A stretch of 5,350 nucleotides of DNA from positions 1-5,350 of the forward strand of contig JAUXUZ010000450.1 in NCBI GenBank assembly GCA_030680655.1, written 5' to 3'. This DNA comes from Phycisphaerales bacterium (GTDB lineage Bacteria; Planctomycetota; Phycisphaerae; Phycisphaerales; UBA1924). The notes beneath the pieces are model-generated. The model saw only the letters and a list, made by a program, of their open reading frames with translations, was not told the origin of the DNA and ran no database searches. How positions within the stretch are numbered: position 1 is the stretch's first letter; each line of letters starts with the position of its first letter. The position numbers and the translations under genes are program-made. Positions 1 to 5,350 of the stretch are shown in pieces.

Positions 1-476
1 TTGATGTCGCAGCGATTCCAGCGCAGGTCGGTGAGCGTGATGCACTTCTTCACCAGCGGTTGAGGGTTCGCGTAGTCGAGCGGGTCTCCGGGCGTTGGCC
101 GCACGAAGGCGAAGACGGTGGGCTTGAGCCCGGGGGGTGGCAGGTGCGAGCGGCTGGGCTGGGTGGCCAGGTCGGGGGTGCCACGGGTGACTTGGAAGTA
201 GTTGAGGGCGTTGTCGATCCGTGAGCGCCGGACGAGTTCAGTGCAGACGTGCGCGAGCAGAGCGGCGTCGAAGTCGATCTGCAGTTCGCGGAGGCTGCGG
301 GCGAGCCGGCGGATGTGGCGGTTCATGCCGATGAAGCGGGGCCCGGCTTGACCGGGGAGGGCGGGCCCTGAGCGGACGGCCTCGTAGACACCATCAGCAA
401 ACAGAAACCCCCGATCAAACGGAGAGATGCGGGCCTGATCCGCCGGCAGATATTCACCATTGAGGTAAACCAGCAC
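1..476 (-). CDS. dat: D-amino acid aminotransferase (D-alanine aminotransferase), N-terminal part, cut by window edge
   Basis: This is a PLP-dependent fold-type IV aminotransferase that interconverts D-amino acids and 2-oxo acids, for example making D-glutamate and D-alanine for peptidoglycan. 158 complete codons are visible. The N-terminus LNGEYLPADQARISPFDRGF, then FADGVYEAVR (Tyr31 and Glu32), matches the family opening. YFQVTRGT at 93-100 and a later Arg109-x-His111 match the Bacillus Dat element in which an Arg-x-His pair binds the substrate carboxylate. The visible part ends LRWNRCDI, and the next two bases are AA, which fits the catalytic lysine of the family motif RCDIK. Start: an in-frame TAG lies upstream, leaving GTG at 476 or TTG at 482; I chose GTG because it gives the usual family N-terminus. 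No Shine-Dalgarno is visible. The Arg-x-His loop is about six residues longer than in the Bacillus enzyme. Branched-chain aminotransferase or aminodeoxychorismate lyase is less likely because of QVTRG plus RxH. The C-terminal part lies outside the window. Confidence 0.9.
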   Translation of the reverse strand, partial: MLVYLNGEYLPADQARISPFDRGFLFADGVYEAVRSGPALPGQAGPRFIGMNRHIRRLARSLRELQIDFDAALLAHVCTELVRRSRIDNALNYFQVTRGTPDLATQPSRSHLPPPGLKPTVFAFVRPTPGDPLDYANPQPLVKKCITLTDLRWNRCDI

Positions 477-572
477 GCGCAAGACTAGGCTTGTGGAGTT
501 CTACCGCTCAAACGATGGGTCCGACCACATCACATAAGACCTCTACAACGCTGCGACTTTTCTGCGGCACGC
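477..572. promoter_or_regulatory. Divergent intergenic region between dat and the zinc-ribbon membrane protein
   Basis: These 96 bp separate two genes transcribed away from each other, so both promoters probably lie here. I could not pick a convincing -35/-10 pair on either strand, nor a Shine-Dalgarno sequence before either start. The placement of promoters is inferred from gene orientation only. Confidence 0.4.
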
Positions 573-1289
573 ATGCTCAAATCGTTCACACGCCACCCCG
601 CTACATTCTGGGTGCTCCTTCTGGTGCTCGTCGGTGCAACATGTCTCTTTGCACCCAAAGGGCACCGACAGGTTCACCGTCCACTCGTCGCAAGCCTGTG
701 CTGCTGCTGGTCCGCTCAGGGAGTAACGACAAGCACCGGACGCCGTGGAAACCAGATCAACATTTGGGTGACTGAAGACGGCGCTGCTGTCTCATCCCCG
801 CACGGCGTGCCACCGCCGCGCCCGGCCGGCAAGCAGATCAGCATTCTCTTCAGAGACGACCATGAAACGACGGGTCTCTGGGCACCCACCGTCCAGTGGA
901 GGTCGCTGGCTCTATCGGACCATTCGACAGACGGCCTTACGCTCGAATCGCCGGGTGTTCGCGAGGCGCTTGTCAAATGGGCCGAGGGTGGCGGGTACGA
1001 CGGATGGTGGCTGAGCGAGGGTCGCCTTGTGAGGTTGCGATCGGGGAACCTGCGGGGCGCAACCGTCAACGCTTGGATGTTCGCGGTCGATGCTGCGCTG
1101 GTCCTCTTGACTGTGCTGACAGTCTGCGCGTTTCCGCACCGAAAACGCCTGCTACCGATCCACATCCGTGCTGACAATCGCGAGTCGCTGCTCCGGCGTG
1201 GGCTGTGTCCGAAGTGCCGCTACAACGTTGGCCCGACACGCGACTACAGCGGCGTTTGCCCTGAATGCGGCGAGAGCATCGCCCAATGA
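573..1289 (+). CDS. Unknown two-helix membrane protein with C-terminal zinc ribbon
   Basis: The function is not recognised. The 238-residue product has a hydrophobic segment at about 11-27 (FWVLLLVLVGATCLFA), a polar region at about 28-166, and a second hydrophobic helix at about 167-187 (AWMFAVDAALVLLTVLTVCAF). The basic stretch HRKR at 189-192 follows. The C-terminus carries a zinc ribbon, Cys212-x2-Cys215 and Cys229-x2-Cys232, within the words CPKC and CPEC. By the positive-inside rule the N-terminus and the ribbon should be cytoplasmic and the roughly 140-residue middle part extracytoplasmic. The middle part is rich in Trp and Gly (YDGWWLSEGRLVRLRSG) and may be a small beta-rich domain. 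The first helix could instead be a signal sequence, but no lipobox or clear cleavage site is seen. ATG at 573 sits directly before the first helix, with no clear Shine-Dalgarno. The gene is convergent with carA, with 13 bp between the stop codons. Similar C-terminal CPxC...CPECG ribbons occur in many planctomycete membrane proteins, as far as I recall; their role is unknown to me. Confidence 0.8.
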   Translation: MLKSFTRHPATFWVLLLVLVGATCLFAPKGHRQVHRPLVASLCCCWSAQGVTTSTGRRGNQINIWVTEDGAAVSSPHGVPPPRPAGKQISILFRDDHETTGLWAPTVQWRSLALSDHSTDGLTLESPGVREALVKWAEGGGYDGWWLSEGRLVRLRSGNLRGATVNAWMFAVDAALVLLTVLTVCAFPHRKRLLPIHIRADNRESLLRRGLCPKCRYNVGPTRDYSGVCPECGESIAQ

Positions 1290-1302
1290 CTGCGGTGTCG
1301 TC

Positions 1303-2514
1303 TCAGGTAAACACGACAGGCTTGCGCGTCCCCATCATCTCGACGAACGCGTCGAAGAGGTACGCGCTGTCGTGGGGGCCGGGCGCGGCCTCGGGGTGGT
1401 ACTGCACGCAGAAGACCGGCTTGTCCTTGAGCCGGAAGCCCGCGAGCGTGCCGTCGTTGAGGTGCACGTGCGTCGCCTCGCCGCCGACGCTCTTGAGGCT
1501 CTCGGGGTCGACCGCGAAGCCGTGGTTCTGGCTGGTGATCTCGACCTTGCCGTTCATCAGGTTCTTCACGGGCTGGTTGGCCCCGCGGTGGCCGAAGGGG
1601 AGCTTGTAGGTCTTGGCGCCGATCGCCAGGCCCAGGAGCTGGTGCCCGAGGCAGATGCCGAAGGTGGGGGGGACCTTGGCGGCATCCATCGCCACGACGG
1701 CCTTGAGTGTCTGGATGGTGGCGTCGACCGCGGCCGGGTCACCGGGCCCGTTGCTGATGAAGAGCCCGTCGGCCTCGCCCGCGGCGAACATGCGGGTGAT
1801 CTCTGATGCGGGCGTGGTGTGCGGGATGAGCTTGACCTCGCAGCCGCGGTCGGCGAGGTTGCGGAGGATGTTCGACTTGGCGCCGCAGTCGAGTGCGAGC
1901 ACCTTGTACTTCTTCTTGCCCGCTCCGCCCCCCCCCGCGTGCCTGATCGCCGTCGACCAGTCGCCGAGCGTCTCGCTCCAGCTCGCGCCACTGTTGCAGC
2001 CGACGTTGGGGACGAGATTCTGCCCCGCCATGCTGGGGGCCTTGCGGGCCATCTCCACCAGCGCCGCGTCGCTCAACTCGGCGACGGTCTTGTCGGTAAT
2101 GACGCCTGTCATCACGCCTTTTTCGCGGAGGCGGCGCGTCAGGGCGCGGGTGTCGATGTCCGCGAGCCCCAGTGCGCCAGCGCGCTCCAGGTAGGCTGAG
2201 AGGTCCTCGGTGTGGCGGTAGTTGCTCGCGACGCGGGAGAGCTGCCGGATGATGAACCCCGACACCTGCACCTTCTTGCTCTCGACGTCCTCGGCATTGA
2301 TCCCGTAGTTTCCCATCAGCGGGTAGGTCATCACCAGGATCTGGCCGGTGTACGACGGGTCGGTGAGGGCCTCCTGATACCCGGTCATGGCCGTGTTGAA
2401 GACGACCTCCGCGGGGATGCAGAGCCCCTTGCCGGTCGCGCCGAAGGCGGTGCCGGTGAAGACTGAACCGTCGGTGAGGGCGAGGCGGCCGATGCTGGGA
2501 GTGGGGTGTGGCAT
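1303..2514 (-). CDS. carA: Carbamoyl-phosphate synthase small (glutaminase) subunit
   Basis: CarA hydrolyses glutamine and passes ammonia through a tunnel to CarB, which makes carbamoyl phosphate for pyrimidine and arginine synthesis in the cytoplasm. The 403-residue product (E. coli CarA has 382) has the family N-terminal domain at about 8-150, including GYQEALTDPSYTGQ with Ser54 matching E. coli Ser47. The class I glutamine amidotransferase domain spans about 203-393. Visible motifs are NGPGDP at 255-260, GICLGHQ with nucleophile Cys288, SQNHGF at 328-333, and QYHPEAAPGPHD with His373 and Glu375, so the catalytic triad is complete. The frame stays open upstream to an ATG at 2628, but that extra 38 residues is encoded by repeat-rich intergenic DNA and lacks family similarity; ATG at 2514 gives the normal N-terminus MPHPTPSIGRLALTDGSVF. 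No Shine-Dalgarno precedes it. The interdomain linker at about 193-202 is Gly- and Lys-rich (AGGGGAGKKK) and contains a G9 tract. No carB is adjacent: downstream lies a convergent gene. Confidence 0.97.
   Translation of the reverse strand: MPHPTPSIGRLALTDGSVFTGTAFGATGKGLCIPAEVVFNTAMTGYQEALTDPSYTGQILVMTYPLMGNYGINAEDVESKKVQVSGFIIRQLSRVASNYRHTEDLSAYLERAGALGLADIDTRALTRRLREKGVMTGVITDKTVAELSDAALVEMARKAPSMAGQNLVPNVGCNSGASWSETLGDWSTAIRHAGGGGAGKKKYKVLALDCGAKSNILRNLADRGCEVKLIPHTTPASEITRMFAAGEADGLFISNGPGDPAAVDATIQTLKAVVAMDAAKVPPTFGICLGHQLLGLAIGAKTYKLPFGHRGANQPVKNLMNGKVEITSQNHGFAVDPESLKSVGGEATHVHLNDGTLAGFRLKDKPVFCVQYHPEAAPGPHDSAYLFDAFVEMMGTRKPVVFT
1928..1936 (-). repeat. Nine-base G homopolymer inside carA
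   Basis: Nine consecutive C on the plus strand read as nine G in the carA sense strand. They encode the Gly run in the linker between the N-terminal and glutaminase domains. Such a tract is prone to slippage; a one-base change would frameshift the whole catalytic domain, while a three-base change would only alter the linker. Confidence 0.9.
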
Positions 2515-2522
2515 CGGGCGCG

Positions 2523-2528
2523 ATAGTA
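2523..2528 (-). promoter_or_regulatory. Possible -10 element for carA (TACTAT)
   Basis: In the carA sense strand TACTAT matches the consensus TATAAT at four of six positions and ends nine bases upstream of the carA ATG. If used, the start of transcription would fall within a few bases of the ATG and the mRNA would be almost leaderless, which would fit the missing Shine-Dalgarno. No good -35 is seen at 16-18 bp; that position falls in the T-rich heptamer repeat. Weak evidence. Confidence 0.25.
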
Positions 2529-2537
2529 GGGGGGAAA

Positions 2538-2565
2538 GCGAAAAACGAAAAGCGAAAAGCGAAAA
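2538..2565. repeat. Tandem 7-bp repeat, four copies of GCGAAAA
   Basis: Four head-to-tail heptamers are present: GCGAAAA, ACGAAAA, GCGAAAA, GCGAAAA, preceded by a degenerate partial copy (GGGAAA). The tract is A-rich on the plus strand and T-rich in the carA sense, and stands out from the GC-rich surroundings. It lies 24-51 bases upstream of the carA start. It could be a neutral short tandem repeat, a curved or AT-rich promoter-upstream element, or part of a leader. The sequence does not decide between these. Confidence 0.9.
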
Positions 2566-2576
2566 TAGAGGCGCAA

Positions 2577-2594
2577 ACCCGGGCGCGGCCGGGT
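2577..2594 (-). terminator. Possible GC-rich hairpin after the TPR gene
   Basis: ACCCGG and CCGGGT form a perfect 6-bp stem around a 6-base loop. In the minus-strand direction it lies about 38 bases after the TPR stop codon and is followed by TTTGCG and then, about 11 bases further on, the T-rich heptamer tract. There is no uninterrupted T run directly after the stem, so it is at best a weak intrinsic terminator or attenuator between the TPR gene and carA. Confidence 0.3.
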
Positions 2595-2605
2595 GCCGAA
2601 GTGCA

Positions 2606-2617
2606 AAAGCCGGCTTT
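2606..2617. repeat. 12-bp perfect palindrome AAAGCCGGCTTT
   Basis: This self-complementary 12-mer sits 15 bp beyond the TPR gene stop, and the match extends to GC/GC at the flanks with one mismatch (2603-2620). It could be an operator half-site pair or a minor hairpin. No known site matches from memory, and chance is possible. Confidence 0.4.
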
Positions 2618-2631
2618 GGCGCTTCCATGCT

Positions 2632-3306
2632 TCAGCTCGGCTTGCTCAACGCCGCCAGTTTCTCGGCTACCCCTTTCACCTTCCACGAGCCGAGCCGCGT
2701 CAGGATCTCCACTGCCCGTTGCCACAGCATTTGGGCCTTTTCTCGTTCGCCGCGGGCGAGGGCGATGTCGCCGAGGTTGGCGCAGTCGGTGGCGATGATC
2801 GGCTCGCACCCGATCCGTTCGGCGATGGCGAGAGCTTCAAGGTAGAGCCGCTCGGCGGTGTCGAGGTCGTTGCGGGCTTCGAAGACGAGGGCGAGCGTGC
2901 CGAGGTCGCGGGCGACGCTCTCTTCGTGGTTGATGGCGCGGTCGTGCTCGATCGCCCGGCGCAACGATGCTTCGGCGGCGTCGAGCTTCCCGGCGTATTG
3001 CAGCACCAGCCCGAGGTTGCAGCAGGCCCGTCCGGTGTGGGTGTCCCGCTTGCCGCTGGTTCGCTCCAACTCCTCGGCGACATGGAGCCGCCGTCGGCAG
3101 AGCCGCTCGGCGACGTCGAGCTCACCTTGCCGGAAGTGGAACTGGAAGGCGAGGAAGAGCACACGCAGGTCGGTGGCGGACTCTTCGCCGCCCGCGCCCG
3201 CCAGGGCCTTGGCGATCCCTTCCCGAGCCTCTTGAATCCGGCCTTCCTCCGCCGCCTGTGCGGCCCGTTCTGCCAATGCACACGGGTCGGGCGGCGGCTG
3301 CGTCAT
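2632..3306 (-). CDS. TPR-repeat protein, soluble, function unknown
   Basis: The 224-residue product is almost entirely helical tetratricopeptide repeats. Clear repeat units lie at about 43-80, 91-124, 131-164 and 171-204, and a fifth degenerate helix pair may lie at about 10-38. Family signature positions are seen in NLGLVLQYAGKLDAAEASLR, LGTLALVFEARNDLDTAERL and NLGDIALARGEREKAQMLWQ. Such repeats form a superhelical scaffold that binds other proteins or peptides. No enzyme domain, signal peptide or membrane helix is present, so it is probably cytoplasmic, and the partner cannot be inferred. The frame stays open to an ATG at 3429, but that would overlap the divergent priA start and add a non-TPR tail, so ATG at 3306 (MTQPPPDP) is preferred. 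It lies 117 bp upstream of carA on the same strand and could be co-transcribed with it. The pattern resembles the NB-ARC/kinesin-light-chain type of TPR (TPR_12). Confidence 0.85.
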   Translation of the reverse strand: MTQPPPDPCALAERAAQAAEEGRIQEAREGIAKALAGAGGEESATDLRVLFLAFQFHFRQGELDVAERLCRRRLHVAEELERTSGKRDTHTGRACCNLGLVLQYAGKLDAAEASLRRAIEHDRAINHEESVARDLGTLALVFEARNDLDTAERLYLEALAIAERIGCEPIIATDCANLGDIALARGEREKAQMLWQRAVEILTRLGSWKVKGVAEKLAALSKPS

Positions 3307-3323
3307 CGCCGCATGGTATTCCT
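3303..3323 (-). promoter_or_regulatory. Shine-Dalgarno-like site and three-codon leader ORF overlapping the TPR start
   Basis: In the TPR sense strand AGGA (3323-3320) lies five bases before an ATG at 3314. That ATG opens a reading frame of three codons (Met-Arg-Arg) ending in TGA at 3305-3303, which overlaps the TPR ATG (3306-3304) in the arrangement ATGA. This is the clearest Shine-Dalgarno spacing noted before any gene in the window, and it fits the mini-ORF, not the TPR start itself, which is 13 bases from AGGA. Translational coupling is possible; chance is also likely. Confidence 0.3.
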
Positions 3324-3411
3324 GTACTGCGATTTGACCCAATCGCCGGAGCCGCGGCGACGCTTGAACTGGGTGCGCTCCTTCCTGCCCGGCAACCGGT
3401 AAACTCCCCCC
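3307..3411. promoter_or_regulatory. Divergent intergenic region between the TPR gene and priA
   Basis: These 105 bp must hold the promoters of two genes pointing away from each other. TTGACC at 3334-3339 on the plus strand resembles a -35 box, but no good -10 follows at the right distance. TCGCCG and CGGCGA (3343-3360) form a 6-bp stem with a 6-base loop. Neither is strong evidence in GC-rich DNA. No Shine-Dalgarno precedes priA. Confidence 0.4.
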
Positions 3412-5350
3412 GTGGGTGACCTCTTCCAACCCGATGTGCCGACCCCGGTCTACACCCGCTTCGTGCGGGTGGTGGTTGAGCGGGGGATCGATCGTGTGGG
3501 TGGGGGTGACGGAAACGATGGCGGCCCATCGGCACCGGAGCGCGCGCTGACCTATGCGCTGGTCGCCGCCAAAGGGCGTGAGGCGGATGAGGACGGCGTC
3601 TTCGACGAGGTTGAGCCGGGTCGGCGGGTGATCGTTCCGCTCGGGCGCGGCAACAAGCCCGCCGCGGGCATCGTCACGATGGTGGGGGGGCGCGAGTTGC
3701 TCGGTGGCCTCTCGCCCAAGAAGGTCAAGCCGGTGACCAAGGTCACGTCGGTGCGGCTTGCGCCGCTGCTGGTGAAACTCGGCGCGTGGATGGGTGAGTA
3801 CTACATCTGCCCGCTCGGCATGGTCTACGCCACCATGCTCCCCGCGGCCGTCAAGCGCGAAACGGGCAAGAAGACGCAGACGTACCTCGCCCTTGCGTCG
3901 GCCGAAGCGCAGGTCACACTACCGGAGTTGCCCGGTCGTCTGAAGAAAGCGTGGGAGAAGCTGGCGGAGGTTGACGCGGACCTTTGGCCGCTGACGGTGA
4001 AGGCGCTGGGGCGCTGGGCGGAGGGTGTGGGCCCGGCGAGCATCAAGAAGCTGGTTGAACTCGGCTGGCTGACGGCGACGGTGCAGGACGATGCGCCTGT
4101 GGCAACCGATCCGTTCGAGGGTCTGGGGCACACACGCGAGGCGCTCAAACCGCCGCCGCGGCTCACGCGCGAGCAGAGCGCAGCGTTTGAGGCGGTGAGC
4201 GGGTCGCTCGGGTCGTTCAAGGTGCACCTGCTGCACGGTGTGACCGGGAGCGGAAAGACGGAGGTCTACCTGCGGGCGATCTCGGAGATGCTGCTGCGCA
4301 AGGACGAAGGTGGGCGATTTACCGAGTGCGCGATCATGCTGGTGCCGGAGATCGCGCTGACACCCCAGACGGCGCAGCGGTTCATCGACCGCTTCGGCCC
4401 GAAGGTGGCGGTGCTGCACTCGGGGCTCACGGCGAGCCAGCGGCACGCGCAGTGGGCGGCGTGCGCCAGCGGCGCGGTGCGGGTGGTGGTGGGGGCGCGG
4501 TCGGCGGTCTTCGCGCCGTTCACACGGGTCGGGCTGATCATCGTTGACGAGGAGCACGACTCGTCGTACAAGCAGGACCAGCTGCCGCGCTACCACGGGC
4601 GCGATGTGGCGATCAAGCGGGCGCAGCTGGAGGGGTGCCCGGTGGTGCTCGGATCGGCGACGCCGAGCCTGGAGTCGTGGTACGCGGCGACGCCGGCGGG
4701 GGGGAGCAAGTACGTGCTGTCGTCGCTGCCCGACCGCGTCGGCGGGGCGCGCATGCCGTCGGTGCGGATCGTGGACCTTGCGGAGGAGCGCCGCCTGCGG
4801 GCGCTGGTGCACCCTGAGGGCTGGCGCGACCGGCACGTGCACCTGCTGGGCCCATCGCTTGAGCAGGCGATTGGCGAGACGCTGAGCGCTGGCGGGCAGG
4901 CGATGCTGCTGCTTAACCGGCGCGGCTACGCCAACTACATCTGCTGCACCGACCCCAAGTGCGGCTGGGTGATGCAGTGCAACCATTGCGACGTGACGAC
5001 GGTGTATCACGTGGACAAGCGGCTGCGCGTGGGCGGGTACGTGCGTTGCCACCACTGCCTCGCCGAACTGATGCTGCCGAAATTCTGCTCCAAGTGCACC
5101 AAGGCGGTGAACACGTTCGGCCTTGGCACGCAGCGGGTGGAGGCGGAGCTTGAGCGCAAGTTCGGGCCGAGCCACGGGCTGGTGATGGGTCAGACGCTGC
5201 TGCGGCTCGACTCCGACTCGATGCAGTCGGCACGCGACTACTTCACCGCGCTTGGGCGGTTTGCCAGCGGCGAAGTGAAGGTGCTGGTGGGCACGCAGAT
5301 GATCGCCAAGGGGCTCGACTTCCCGAACGTGCGGTTGGTTGGGGTGATCA
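3412..5350 (+). CDS. priA: Primosomal protein N', replication-restart helicase PriA, C-terminus outside window
   Basis: PriA recognises stalled replication forks, unwinds the lagging-strand arm 3' to 5' and starts reloading of the replicative helicase. 646 codons are visible of roughly 730 usual for the family. The N-terminal 3'-DNA-end-binding domain lies at about 10-125 and contains a Gly/Asp-rich insert at about 30-42 (VGGGDGNDGGPSAPE). The helicase core shows Walker A GVTGSGKT (276-283, Lys282), DEEH (379-382) followed by SSYKQ, GSAT (414-417), NRRGY (502-506) and GTQMIAKGLDFPNV (627-640). Eight zinc ligands are visible: Cys512, 517, 523, 526, 546, 549, 559 and 562. The first pair is spaced C-x4-C (or C-x5-C from Cys511), unlike the usual C-x2-C. 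An in-frame TAA at 3400-3402 leaves GTG at 3412 as the first possible start; no Shine-Dalgarno is seen. The final helicase motif and the C-terminal domain are missing because the window ends, not through a frameshift. Confidence 0.97.
   Translation, partial: MGDLFQPDVPTPVYTRFVRVVVERGIDRVGGGDGNDGGPSAPERALTYALVAAKGREADEDGVFDEVEPGRRVIVPLGRGNKPAAGIVTMVGGRELLGGLSPKKVKPVTKVTSVRLAPLLVKLGAWMGEYYICPLGMVYATMLPAAVKRETGKKTQTYLALASAEAQVTLPELPGRLKKAWEKLAEVDADLWPLTVKALGRWAEGVGPASIKKLVELGWLTATVQDDAPVATDPFEGLGHTREALKPPPRLTREQSAAFEAVSGSLGSFKVHLLHGVTGSGKTEVYLRAISEMLLRKDEGGRFTECAIMLVPEIALTPQTAQRFIDRFGPKVAVLHSGLTASQRHAQWAACASGAVRVVVGARSAVFAPFTRVGLIIVDEEHDSSYKQDQLPRYHGRDVAIKRAQLEGCPVVLGSATPSLESWYAATPAGGSKYVLSSLPDRVGGARMPSVRIVDLAEERRLRALVHPEGWRDRHVHLLGPSLEQAIGETLSAGGQAMLLLNRRGYANYICCTDPKCGWVMQCNHCDVTTVYHVDKRLRVGGYVRCHHCLAELMLPKFCSKCTKAVNTFGLGTQRVEAELERKFGPSHGLVMGQTLLRLDSDSMQSARDYFTALGRFASGEVKVLVGTQMIAKGLDFPNVRLVGVI

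Noticed and set aside
491..775. 94-codon plus-strand open frame starting in the dat intergenic region
   Set aside because: It overlaps the start of the zinc-ribbon membrane protein in another frame, with no recognisable feature and no ribosome binding site.
1296..1318. Inverted repeat TGTCGT/ACGACA as a bidirectional terminator
   Set aside because: The stem is only 6 bp with an 11-base loop and no T run on either side; it could easily be chance.
1168..1806. Long plus-strand open frame (212 codons) opposite carA
   Set aside because: It is antisense to a gene with complete CarA motifs; its Ala/Val/Arg/Glu-rich composition is typical of a GC-rich shadow frame.
2515..2628. 38-residue N-terminal extension of CarA from ATG at 2628
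   Set aside because: It is encoded by the heptamer repeat and hairpin region, has no CarA similarity, and ATG at 2514 gives the usual family start.
1739..2809. 356-codon minus-strand open frame across the TPR gene, gap and carA
   Set aside because: It spans two real genes in a different frame and is dominated by Arg, His and Pro; a shadow.
3307..3429. 41-residue N-terminal extension of the TPR protein from ATG at 3429
   Set aside because: It would overlap the priA start and carries no TPR pattern.
3919..5175. 418-codon minus-strand open frame opposite priA
   Set aside because: The product is Arg/His/Pro-rich with no domain; it mirrors the priA coding strand with its helicase motifs.
1..5350. 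CRISPR array, insertion sequence, tRNA, rRNA or toxin-antitoxin pair
   Set aside because: Nothing on either strand shows spaced direct repeats, a transposase, terminal inverted repeats, a cloverleaf, or a small paired operon.

Overview
The window is high-GC DNA carrying five protein-coding genes, two of them cut by the window edges. The best guess for the source is a planctomycete, possibly class Phycisphaerae. This is inferred from the GC-rich base use, GTG starts, near absence of Shine-Dalgarno sequences, and a two-membrane-helix protein with a C-terminal CPxC...CPxC zinc ribbon, a style I associate with that phylum. No rRNA or other marker is present to confirm it.

Layout: (1) 1-476, minus strand: N-terminal part of a D-amino acid aminotransferase (dat), cut inside the codon expected to encode its catalytic lysine. 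(2) 477-572: a 96-bp divergent intergenic region. (3) 573-1289, plus strand: a small membrane protein of unknown function with a C-terminal zinc ribbon. (4) 1303-2514, minus strand: carA, the glutaminase subunit of carbamoyl-phosphate synthase, convergent with the previous gene and only 13 bp from it. (5) 2515-2631: a 117-bp gap holding a 7-bp tandem repeat, a GC-rich hairpin and a 12-bp palindrome. (6) 2632-3306, minus strand: a soluble TPR-repeat protein reading towards carA. (7) 3307-3411: a 105-bp divergent intergenic region. (8) 3412-5350, plus strand: priA, the primosomal helicase, running off the right end.

The recognised genes are housekeeping: D-amino acid metabolism that may supply the cell wall, carbamoyl phosphate for pyrimidines and arginine, and replication restart. 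They do not form one pathway. The TPR gene and carA could share a transcript, since they have the same strand and a 117-bp gap, but the repeat and hairpin between them make independent expression of carA equally possible.

I found no mobile element, CRISPR array, tRNA, rRNA, toxin-antitoxin pair or defence system, and I do not think the window holds a new multi-gene system. The points most worth a second look are the heptamer repeat and possible near-leaderless promoter before carA, a G9 tract in the carA interdomain linker, an insertion in the Dat substrate loop, a variant first zinc-ligand spacing in PriA, the unknown zinc-ribbon membrane protein, and a three-codon leader ORF overlapping the TPR gene start.
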